Below, one piece after another: positions 23,674 through 32,600 of a DNA stretch of 64,000 nt. This stretch comes from JAAUUE01 sp943370025 (GTDB taxonomy: Bacteria > Cyanobacteriota > Cyanobacteriia > Cyanobacteriales > JAAUUE01): assembly GCA_943370025.1 (NCBI GenBank), contig CALRPI020000003.1, positions 1-64,000 on the forward strand, written 5' to 3'. The notes under the pieces are model-generated. The model worked only from the letters and a program-made list of their open reading frames with translations. It had not been told where the DNA came from and searched no databases. A program made the position numbers and the translations under genes. Numbering within the stretch: the first letter of the stretch is position 1; each line of letters begins with the position of its first letter.

Positions 23674-25455
23674 ATGAATAACTTCTTCAAGCAAATTGCC
23701 GCTAGTGCGATCGGGACTCTGGCAGGATTACTGATACTTTTAGGCACTGGGGCTGGAGGGTTGATGTTGCTGATAGCGGCGGTTTCTTCTGTAGATACTG
23801 CCCCTAAGGTAAAAGATAAGTCGGTATTGGTATTGGATTTATCGGTGAGTATTGTTGATAGTACCCTGAACAGTAGAGGGAGTTTCTTGGGGGGCGATCG
23901 CTCTAGCGTCAACCTCCGGACTGTATTAGATGCCATCAATCAAGCCACCGAAGACAACAAGATTGTTGCTCTTTACCTAGATAGTAGCGGCGGGACTGGG
24001 GGGACAGGATTTGCCACCCTGCGAGAAATTCGCCAAGCCCTAGAGAAATTCAAAGCCAAGGGCAAAAAGATTGTCGCCTATGATGTGGATTGGACAAAGG
24101 CAGATTACTATCTGGGGTCGATCGCTAATGAAATCGTCATTAACCCCATGGGCAGTATTGAAGTGGATGGAGTTAGTGTGGAGGAGCCATTTTTCGCTGG
24201 TGCTCTGGCAAAGTATGGCGTTGGCGTGCAGGTAGTCCGGGCTGGCAAGTATAAATCCGCTGTAGAACCCTTCACTTCCCAGAAACTTAGTCCCGAAAAC
24301 CGTCAACAAACCCAGAGCCTGATAACTAGTATTTGGAGCGAATATGTCAACACTGTCAGCGCCAGCCGGAAGCTTGCCCCAGCTCAGATTCAGAGTATGG
24401 CTGATAACCAAGGTGTCATTCCGGCAACTGAAGCGCAACAACAAAAATTAGTCGATAAGGTAGGTTATTTGGATCAGGTGGTCAGTGATCTGAAGGAATT
24501 AACTGGGGCAGACCCAGAAGCGAATAGCTTTAACCAGATCAGTATCAAAAACTATAGCCACCATCAAACCCAAAATGTGAAATCTAGCAGTAATAAAATC
24601 GCGGTGATTTATGCCCAAGGGGAAATCGTCGATGGCGATGGTTCCCCAGCCCAAGTGGGGGGAGATAGCTTCGCTAAGGAGCTGCGAGGACTGCGGAATG
24701 ATGAATCCGTGAAGGCGGTGGTGCTCCGGATCAATAGTCCGGGGGGCAGTGCCACTGCTTCGGAGCAAATTTTGCGGGAAGTGCAGTTAACTAAGCAGAA
24801 AAAGCCCGTGATTATTTCCATGGGCAACTACGCAGCTTCCGGGGGCTACTGGATTGCTACCTACGGCGATCGTATCTTTGCCGAACCCACAACGATTACT
24901 GGCTCGATCGGCGTATTTGGCTTGTTGTTTAATGTCGGAGAGATATCCAAGCAAAACGGCGTGACTTGGGACACAGTGAAAACTGGCAAGCTGGCTGATG
25001 CCCAAACTATCTCCCGCCCCAAAACTCCCCAAGAACTGGCAATCTATCAAAAATCTGTGGATCAAGTCTATAATCAGTTTCTGGCGAAGGTGGCAGAATC
25101 TCGGAAGCTGCCCCGCCCCAAGGTGGAAGAAATTGCCCAGGGCAGGGTTTGGTCGGGCAAGGAAGCTCAGGGGTTGGGTTTGGTGGATGAATTGGGGGGT
25201 ATCGAAGCAGCGATCGCCCATGCTGCTAAGGCGGCAAACTTGGGGGATGACTGGGAAGTAGAAGAGACTACCAAAGAGCGATCGTTCCCAGAGCAACTCA
25301 TGGAAGCTTTCCAATCTGTACAAACCTATAATCAACCCCAAGACCCCCTGACCACCGAAATCCAAAAACTCCAAGCTCAATTATCAGCCCTGAAAAGTTT
25401 CAATGACCCGCAAAGTATCTATGCCCGTCTGCCGTTGAATTTGGAGATTAAGTGA
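23674..25455 (+). CDS. sppA: Signal peptide peptidase SppA, 67-kDa type
   Basis: A 593-aa membrane-bound serine protease that degrades cleaved signal peptides; in cyanobacteria SppA1 is linked to acclimation of the light-harvesting system. It has one N-terminal transmembrane helix (IGTLAGLLILLGTGAGGLML) and two tandem ClpP-like domains, as in the long E. coli-type protein. The catalytic Lys lies in VVRAGKYKSAVEPF (about residue 193) and the Ser in SMGNYAASGGYWIAT (about 388). INSPGGSATASEQI is the oxyanion/substrate loop. The intact Lys/Ser pair predicts an active enzyme. Confidence 0.95.
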   Translation: MNNFFKQIAASAIGTLAGLLILLGTGAGGLMLLIAAVSSVDTAPKVKDKSVLVLDLSVSIVDSTLNSRGSFLGGDRSSVNLRTVLDAINQATEDNKIVALYLDSSGGTGGTGFATLREIRQALEKFKAKGKKIVAYDVDWTKADYYLGSIANEIVINPMGSIEVDGVSVEEPFFAGALAKYGVGVQVVRAGKYKSAVEPFTSQKLSPENRQQTQSLITSIWSEYVNTVSASRKLAPAQIQSMADNQGVIPATEAQQQKLVDKVGYLDQVVSDLKELTGADPEANSFNQISIKNYSHHQTQNVKSSSNKIAVIYAQGEIVDGDGSPAQVGGDSFAKELRGLRNDESVKAVVLRINSPGGSATASEQILREVQLTKQKKPVIISMGNYAASGGYWIATYGDRIFAEPTTITGSIGVFGLLFNVGEISKQNGVTWDTVKTGKLADAQTISRPKTPQELAIYQKSVDQVYNQFLAKVAESRKLPRPKVEEIAQGRVWSGKEAQGLGLVDELGGIEAAIAHAAKAANLGDDWEVEETTKERSFPEQLMEAFQSVQTYNQPQDPLTTEIQKLQAQLSALKSFNDPQSIYARLPLNLEIK

Positions 25456-25473
25456 AGGGTAGTTATGCATTGT

Positions 25474-25510
25474 AATGGTGCTTGGGGCGCGAAGCGCCCC
25501 AAGCACCATT
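25474..25510. repeat. Perfect 17-bp hairpin after sppA
   Basis: AATGGTGCTTGGGGCGC pairs with its exact complement around a GAA loop. It lies 18 nt after the sppA stop. It could stop transcription in vivo but lacks a T-run. Confidence 0.75.
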
Positions 25511-25540
25511 ATCCAAACCATTACTTTGCAGCACTACCAA

Positions 25541-25655
25541 GTGAAGAAGGAGGTAAAGGAGGTAAAGGGAGGTAAAGGGAGGTACAGGTAGGTACAGGTA
25601 GGTAAAGGAGGTACAGGAGGTAGAGGGAGGTACAGGTAGGTAAAGAAGGTAAGAG
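25541..25655. repeat. Purine-rich minisatellite of GGAGGTAAA / GGAGGTACA units
   Basis: About a dozen degenerate 7-9 bp units (AGGAGGTAAAGG, AGGTACAGGTAGG) follow each other on the plus strand, with almost no C. Every unit contains a Shine-Dalgarno-like core but no start codon follows. Nothing coding is seen between sppA and the permease-kinase gene. Confidence 0.85.
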
Positions 25656-25703
25656 GATGTCTGAAAAGTTTGGCTTGGCTAGTAAAGTAGTAGCTATATT
25701 TTT

Positions 25704-25753
25704 CTTAGTCCGCGAAGGCTGACTTTGTTCTTGTAGTTGCGGTTTCAACCGCC
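25704..25753. repeat. REP-like double hairpin, direct copy
   Basis: TTAGTCCGCGAAGGCTGACT followed by TTCTTGTAGT and the 16-nt palindrome TGCGGTTTCAACCGCC (25738-25753). It shares layout and near-identical sequence with 36858-36906. The same TCTGAAAAG/ CTCAGACATCCTCTT context also recurs near both copies. Confidence 0.75.
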
Positions 25754-25933
25754 AAAGACTTTTTAGATTTTTAGGTGGGGCAAGGTCTTATGCTCTCTGG
25801 ATAAATAATTAGTGTCAACTTTGATACTTTTAAGTGTCTGATAAATTCCTAACATGAAAATATTTAGGAAAAGAGTGTCATAAATATTGATCAACCTTTT
25901 TTTCATATTTAGAATAATTGAGATTTATCAATC

Positions 25934-28900
25934 ATGAAATCCCGCAGCCCTGTAGTTAAAGAACGACGTGAGTATAACACTTGGGTTGCAAACGAAACTC
26001 TTGAAGACTACTCATTGCGCTATGCTCCTAAGTCTTTTCGGAAATGGTCAGAGTTATTTGTAGCCAATACAGCCTTGGGGGGAATTTCTTTTTTAGCCCT
26101 AGAAGCGATCGGTGGTTCTTTAGTTATTAACTATGGTTTTGCTAATTCCTTTTGGGCGATCGTAGTTGTTGGTTTGATTATTTTTTTAACAGGATTACCC
26201 ATTGTTTATTACGCAGCAAAATACAATATTGACATGGATTTGCTGACCAGAGGAGCTGGGTTTGGTTACATTGGTTCTACGGTTACTTCCTTAGTTTATG
26301 CATCTTTTACCTTCATTTTCTTTGCCCTAGAAGCAGCAATCATGGCTCAGGCACTCCAGTTATATTTTCATATCCCCTTAGTTTGGGGGTATCTGCTTTG
26401 CTCCTTAATAATTATTCCCTTGGTCTTCTACGGGTTCACTTTGATTAGTCAATTACAGTTATGGACTCAAGGTATTTGGCTGATATTAATGATTTCTCCC
26501 TACTGGTTTATTCTCCGTAAGGAACCAGAATCAATTAGCAATTGGCTAAATTTCGCCGGAACGGTGAGTCATAGCTCTGGGTTTAATCCCCTGCTGTTTG
26601 GAACAGCCGCAACGGTTTCTTTTTCCTTAATTGCCCAGTTAGGAGAACAGGTAGACTACCTGAGATTTCTGCCAGAAAAGCAAGAACATAACCGCCTCCA
26701 ATGGTGGTTAGCAGTGATTTTAGCTGGTCCTGGTTGGATTATTTTAGGGGGAGCGAAGCAGTTGGGTGGGGCTTTTCTCGCCACCTTGGCAATTAGTCAT
26801 GGCTTGACCATTGGGGAGGCAAAACAACCAATTGATATGTATTTGGGGGGATTTGCGGATATGTTTAGCGATCCGGCCCTAGTGTTGGTAATCGCTACCC
26901 TCTTTGTGGTTATCTCCCAAATTAAAATTAATGTCACCAATGCCTACGCTGGTTCTCTAGCTTGGTCAAATTTTTTCTCTCGCCTTACCCATAGTCATCC
27001 CGGTCGAGTGGTATGGCTGGTGTTTAATGTGGCGATCGCCCTGTTATTGATGGAATTAGGAGTCTTTGAAACCCTAGAAACAGTATTGGGTTTGTATTCC
27101 AATGTGGCGATCGCTTGGGTAGGAGCCTTAGTAGCAGATTTAGTCATTAATAAACCCCTCGGACTCAGCCCTAGCTATATTGAATTTAAGCGAGCATATC
27201 TCTACAACTTCAATCCTGTGGGTTTTGGGTCAATGCTCATTGCCTCTATTATCTCTATCCTCGCCTTTGTAGGAGTTTTTGGCACTTATCCCCAAGCCTA
27301 CGCCCCTTTCTTAGCCTTGGGCGTTGCCTTTGTCTTTTCCCCTCTAATTGCTTGGATCACTAAGGGGAAATACTACATTGCCAGAGAGAATACCCAAGCA
27401 ACTACCCTAGAAGGAAAATCTCTGGCGACCTGCTGTATTTGTGAACAGAATTATGAAATTCCTGATACAGCCTATTGTCCTGTCTATGATGGTTCTATTT
27501 GTTCCCTCTGCTGTAGCCTTGATGCGCGGTGCCATGATCGCTGTAAACCTAGTGATGATAATTTAGAAAAGATTATCCAAAATACGATCCAAGGTTTTTT
27601 CCAAGAGAAAGTTTCTCCCCTGCTGGGGCTGAGACTAACTAAATTTGTCGGGTTTTTCGCCCTGTCAACAGGAATAACCGCAGTAGTTTTTGGTTTGGTT
27701 TTTTACCAAACATCTCGCAGTATCTATGTTTCCCCAGTCCTATTTGGGAAACTCTATACCCCTTTAGTGGTGCTATTGGGGATTGGCAGTTGGTGGTTGG
27801 TTCTTAGTGAAGAAAGTAGACAACTTGCCGAGGAAGAACTCGATCGCCAGAATAGTCAACTCCAAGCAGAAATTATAGAACGCCAACGGGCTGATGAAGC
27901 ACTGCAAAAGCTCACCCAAGAACTAGAAATCCGCGTGGAGGCAAGGACTACCGAGTTATCCAAAGCCTTGCGAGAGTTGCAACAGGCACAAACCCATTTA
28001 GTCCATACCGAAAAAATGTCTAGCCTAGGGCAACTGGTAGCTGGCGTTGCCCACGAGATCAATAATCCTGTGAATTTTATTGCGGGGAATTTGGGACATG
28101 CAACAGATTATGCAAGTGTTTTGCTTAAGCTGATTGATCTCTATCAGTATCATTATCCTCATCCCCCCAAGGAAATTGCTCTTGCCCTAGAAGATGACGA
28201 GATTGAATTTTTAGTAGAAGATTTTCCGAAACTGTTATCTTCTATGCAGGTGGGTACAGTGAGGATTCAAGAAATAGTTTTATCCCTAAGAAATTTCTCC
28301 CGCCTGGATGAATCAAACTATAAACCCGTAGATATTCATGCCGGAATTGATAGTACGCTGATGATTCTCCAAAGTCGTCTGAAGGCTAATTCTGAACGTC
28401 CAGAGATCCAAATAGTTAAGGAATACGCTAATTTACCCTTAGTAGAATGCTATGCAGGACAATTGAATCAAGTATTTATGAACATATTAGCTAATGCGAT
28501 CGATGCCCTAGAAGACTATTTTCGTTATCTTGGCGATATGGCTGAGGAGATGCCTATAACTACGAATAAATCGCTACAATCATTCAATTCTAACGGCGTG
28601 ACTCCCACAGACAAACCCACAGGCGAAATAGATTTATCCGCCACTAAAACTCCCACCAAAACTCCTATTCAGGCTACACCTAACACGACTCTCCAAATCA
28701 CAGTTCGGACTGAGTTACGATCGAAAAATCAACTCAGAATTAGCATTTCAGATAATGGATTAGGGATGTCCGAAGAAATTCGTCAGAAAATATTTAATCC
28801 CTTCTTCACAACCAAATCCATAGGCAAGGGTACAGGGATGGGTTTATCCATCAGTTATCAAATTATTACTGATAAACATCAAGGACAAATTAACTGTATT

Positions 28901-28966
28901 TCCACTCTGAATCAGGGGACAACTTTTGTGATTGATTTACCTTTATCGGTAGCAATAAAACAGTAA
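25934..28966 (+). CDS. NCS1-type permease fused to a sensor histidine kinase
   Basis: A 1010-aa fusion. Residues about 25-480 form a multi-span NCS1 (cytosine/purine/allantoin) permease (NTWVANETLEDYSLRYAPKS, LGGISFLALEAIGGSLVINY). A Cys-rich segment follows (about 498-537, CCICEQNYEIPDTAYCPVYD then CSLCC and CHDRC), likely zinc-binding. Two more membrane spans (about 568-625) lead to a coiled coil. The kinase core has H-box SSLGQLVAGVAHEINNPVNF (His about 707), N-box NQVFMNILANAIDAL, G1 DNGLGMSEE and G2 GKGTGMGLSISYQ. It probably reports a nitrogenous nucleobase or related ligand as a transceptor. A linker of about 60 residues rich in Thr and Pro interrupts the ATPase domain. No response regulator is adjacent. 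Confidence 0.88.
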   Translation: MKSRSPVVKERREYNTWVANETLEDYSLRYAPKSFRKWSELFVANTALGGISFLALEAIGGSLVINYGFANSFWAIVVVGLIIFLTGLPIVYYAAKYNIDMDLLTRGAGFGYIGSTVTSLVYASFTFIFFALEAAIMAQALQLYFHIPLVWGYLLCSLIIIPLVFYGFTLISQLQLWTQGIWLILMISPYWFILRKEPESISNWLNFAGTVSHSSGFNPLLFGTAATVSFSLIAQLGEQVDYLRFLPEKQEHNRLQWWLAVILAGPGWIILGGAKQLGGAFLATLAISHGLTIGEAKQPIDMYLGGFADMFSDPALVLVIATLFVVISQIKINVTNAYAGSLAWSNFFSRLTHSHPGRVVWLVFNVAIALLLMELGVFETLETVLGLYSNVAIAWVGALVADLVINKPLGLSPSYIEFKRAYLYNFNPVGFGSMLIASIISILAFVGVFGTYPQAYAPFLALGVAFVFSPLIAWITKGKYYIARENTQATTLEGKSLATCCICEQNYEIPDTAYCPVYDGSICSLCCSLDARCHDRCKPSDDNLEKIIQNTIQGFFQEKVSPLLGLRLTKFVGFFALSTGITAVVFGLVFYQTSRSIYVSPVLFGKLYTPLVVLLGIGSWWLVLSEESRQLAEEELDRQNSQLQAEIIERQRADEALQKLTQELEIRVEARTTELSKALRELQQAQTHLVHTEKMSSLGQLVAGVAHEINNPVNFIAGNLGHATDYASVLLKLIDLYQYHYPHPPKEIALALEDDEIEFLVEDFPKLLSSMQVGTVRIQEIVLSLRNFSRLDESNYKPVDIHAGIDSTLMILQSRLKANSERPEIQIVKEYANLPLVECYAGQLNQVFMNILANAIDALEDYFRYLGDMAEEMPITTNKSLQSFNSNGVTPTDKPTGEIDLSATKTPTKTPIQATPNTTLQITVRTELRSKNQLRISISDNGLGMSEEIRQKIFNPFFTTKSIGKGTGMGLSISYQIITDKHQGQINCISTLNQGTTFVIDLPLSVAIKQ

Positions 28967-29024
28967 TATTTCCCTCCACAATGCGGGGATAAGTATTCCC
29001 TTGACAGACTATCGCTTGATTACA

Positions 29025-29594
29025 TCAGGAAAATTTCAGTAAATTAAATACATCTTGCACCGATAAATTCCAGTCATCAAAAACTTCTAACATTGGCAAA
29101 GCATTCACCCCTTGATGACTCTGAAGGCTGTTATTTTGAAAGGTTAAAATATGTCTCTCTTTAGGAGCAATCAACCAACCGAGCTTTGTTCCATACTTGA
29201 TAGCAAAACTAATTTTGTCAATAATTAGAAATGGGGACTGACCCGGAGAAAGTATCTCAATAATCCAGTCTGGAGGGATTTGAATTTTATTTACTGGCTC
29301 CCCGTCATCATCCAGAGGAATATGCTGCCACTCAAATACAGAAATATCTGGCACGATCGATCGCCTAGCAAAGGTACAGCGCAACTCAGGAAAAGCATAG
29401 GCAAGTTGTTTGGGTTTAGCCCTTTGGTTAATTGCCATAATTATTTCTGCTTGTAATCTACTGTGCTTGCCTTGGGGCATAGATTTTTGATGAACTTGAC
29501 CATCAATATATTCCTGAGCAGGTTTGGTTTCTGGCAAAGCCAGAAATTCTTCCAGTAAAAGTGTATTTGATTGTTTTTCTGGGGCGATCGCCAT
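29025..29594 (-). CDS. Uma2 family (DUF820) putative nuclease
   Basis: A 189-aa Uma2 protein from the ATG at 29594, which has GGAGG 8 nt upstream. The frame stays open to 29627, but that would overlap the preceding gene and bury the ribosome site. Active-site pattern: VPDISVFEWQ and WIIEILSPGQSPFLIIDKI (Asp, Glu; the usual Lys position is displaced compared with the copy at 6079). KPAQEYIDGQVHQKSMPQG is the typical N-terminal part. It lies just downstream of the CHAT exoprotein gene on the same strand, probably a chance neighbour. Confidence 0.85.
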   Translation of the reverse strand: MAIAPEKQSNTLLLEEFLALPETKPAQEYIDGQVHQKSMPQGKHSRLQAEIIMAINQRAKPKQLAYAFPELRCTFARRSIVPDISVFEWQHIPLDDDGEPVNKIQIPPDWIIEILSPGQSPFLIIDKISFAIKYGTKLGWLIAPKERHILTFQNNSLQSHQGVNALPMLEVFDDWNLSVQDVFNLLKFS

Positions 29595-29620
29595 AACTGA
29601 AACCTCCATAGATAGGTAAC

Positions 29621-32600
29621 TTACCAAGGACTGCCGATCATAGTAAAGGCTGACCAGTAGTAGGGATGGGTGAATTCTTGGTTTTTAAAGTTCACAAGTT
29701 CTGGGGGCAGGGCAAAGCGGCCTGTATTGGTAATTAGTTCACCATTTTGGATTCTTACTTCTCCCCTTTGCATAGCGAGTTGAGCTTGACGGAGAGCTTC
29801 GGCTTTGATGGGAGAGCGGCGCAGGGCTTGATAGAAATCTGTCATTAAGCCAAGAGTTCCCTCATCGCTGACCTGCCAGAGACTAGCGATCGCCGAACGT
29901 ACCCCCGATTTTACTGCCACCCCACCGAATCCTAGCTCTGCTTGGCGATCGCCAATAGCTGTCTGACAAGCACTCAACACTAACAGATCTACTTGGGGAT
30001 TATTCCAGCCCATAGATTGGAGTTGATCTAGTCGGAGTTGAGAATCCCAGAGTTGAATATAGGATTTACTCGCATCCCCCGACAGGAAAGAAGCGTGGGT
30101 GGCGAGGTGCAGAATCCCTAGGTTACTCTGCTGGACTTGGGTTTGCAAATTTTGCAGAGTGAAATCACTATTCAGAAAATAACTACCCCGCCACAGCCGG
30201 GTGGCAATCACTGATATTTCTACTGGCACTGCCGGCAGGGGAGATTGTTCAGCATCAGTAAAGGTGTCTGCCCCCATCGCTAAAACTTGACTATTGCGGA
30301 GATCTCGATAGCCAGTACTGGTGAGATTCAAGCTAGGAGTCATGCCCACGCTGTAGCGCTCGATAATAAAGTTCTGCCCATCATGGAGAGCAGCGAGGGG
30401 GAGCGATCGCATCCCACTATCCATCACAAACACCAAATTTTCCACCCCCCGCTGTTGGAGTTCGGCATCGATCGACGCAATCAGCCAGTTGTAGATCTGC
30501 TGGGAACTATTGAGAAAGGCGCGGGGATTGCGGATATTGGTGACTTGCGATCGCAACTCCTGGGCAGTCCGCAGCACCAAAGCACGATTAGTTTCCGGGA
30601 TCCGCCGCCGGATGATATCCCCTTGGGCAGTCACCACCATTACCTCTAGTTGACTGGTGGCGGATTCGCTATTTTTTGATTCTGTTTGATCTTTAGTTTG
30701 GTTAGCTTGATTGGTTCCCGGAGCCAAGGAATCGGTAAAAGCAACATAAAGGACAGCCGATCGAATCCCCGTATTGCTTTCAATATTCCCCAAAATCTGT
30801 TTGGTTTCTGCTAAGGATAGATTCCGCACCGGGTTATTTAGATTGAGATAGCTACTATATTCCTGAGAGAAATTTTTCTCCAAGGTTCCCACGGCGGTTT
30901 CATTAGCCACTCTAGTCGCCAAATTATTAATTTGGGGAATCTCTGGAGCGATCGCGAGGGGCGAACTTTCCTGAATTTCTGGAGTCCGGGGAGCCTGTTC
31001 TAAGGTCGGGGGAGTTGGAGTGGGTCTGGGGGGACGAGGCGGACGAGAAGTTGGTGTAGGCGTAGGCCTAGGAGGACGAGGGGGACGGGACGTAGGAGTG
31101 GGCGTAGGTGTAGGAGTTGGAGTAGGGGTGGGAGTAGGAGTGGGTCTGGGGGGACGGGGGGGACGAGGGGTGGGCGGCGGCACGTAGAGGTCGGCATTGA
31201 TCCGGATATTCCCTGCGATCAAACCAGTGGTAATCACTTGGTTGGGGGGAGTTACCAAGCTATTTGTGCCATTGATAATGGCTCCGGCGGTGCCATTCAG
31301 GCTGGAGTTGCCAATAATGAAGGGGTTAATGGGTTGGCTGCTCCCATAATTCAGCGTGATACTACTGCCACCATTACTAGCAATGCTGGCATTGATGCCT
31401 GAGGCAGTACTAAAGGTATTGGTGATCCGAATATTTCCTAAAGTATTCAGGATGATATTCCCGCCTGTGCCATTACCTGCTATGCCGCTATTGATTGAGT
31501 TTGGCTGGGGATTAGAGATATCTCCTCGGCTATCGATCGCCTCCAACAGCAAATTGCCCCTAGCCCGCACCTGAATCACTGCTCCATCACCCCGATGGCG
31601 GGTACTTAGCAAGCCAGCACTAATCCCGCCATTGCTGCTGTTGAGGTTAATTCCTCCACCATTACCGCTAAAGATGCCGCCTAGATTGAAGATATTTTGA
31701 TCCGCACTCAGGGTAATCAAACCACTGGTTTGTCCCCTTGCATCCAGCCGTCCAGTCCTAATTCCTCCCTCTTGACTGGTGAGGAAAATATGACCGCTCA
31801 GACCCTCAGTGCTAGTTGTATTAATGCCTTGGCTGACGATCGCCCCCCGACTGGATAGATCCACATTACCGCCTGTGCCTTGGTTAGAGCGTAGATTCAA
31901 TTCTCCAATGGTGAGATTTTCCCGCTGACTACTCAGGGTGATATCGCCGCTATTGCCCCGGCTGCTGCTGGAATTGAGGTTGCCAGTGACGATCGCTTGG
32001 GCTGCTGCTAGATCGATCGACCCACCGCTACCATCAGTGGAACTAGTATTAATTTGCCCGATCGTCGCCCTGCCTTGCTGACTAGACAAACTTACTGCGG
32101 CGGCATCACCCCGCACACTACTGGTATTAATCCTCCCGGTGGCGATACTTCCGAGGGCGGCAAGACTAACCAATCCACCGTTCCCAGTTTGGGAAGAAGC
32201 TTGCAGGTCTCCAGTATTGATGGTACCGGAGGTGCTACTGAGACTGATTTCTCCAGCATTCCCAGTTTGGGAACTAGTATTTAAATTCGCTGTATTGAGA
32301 TTCAGAGTGCTAGTTTGGGTAATTGCTCCCCCATTTCCGGTGATGGAAGTTGTATCAATGTCGCCTCTAATGTCTAGGCGATTTCCTTGCAAATCTACCC
32401 TACCCCCCGCTCCAGTAATACTACTGGCAACCATGCCGCCCCGGATGGAGAGGTCTTGGGTGGATTGGAGGCTAATCCTGCCAGCATTATCTGTGGGGCT
32501 AGGGGGATTTATCCCTATAGCGGCTATATCTCCATCGAAATTCCGGGGAGAACTGGAGGTAGTATCAACGCGGTAGAGGTCAATCCCCGCCCCCCGGATC

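Noticed and set aside
25541..25655. CRISPR or origin iterons
   Set aside because: Units are short, degenerate and contiguous, with no unique spacers and no replication gene nearby.
32139..32576. 145-aa frame opposite the CHAT exoprotein gene
   Set aside because: Produced by the repetitive beta-helix coding sequence on the other strand.
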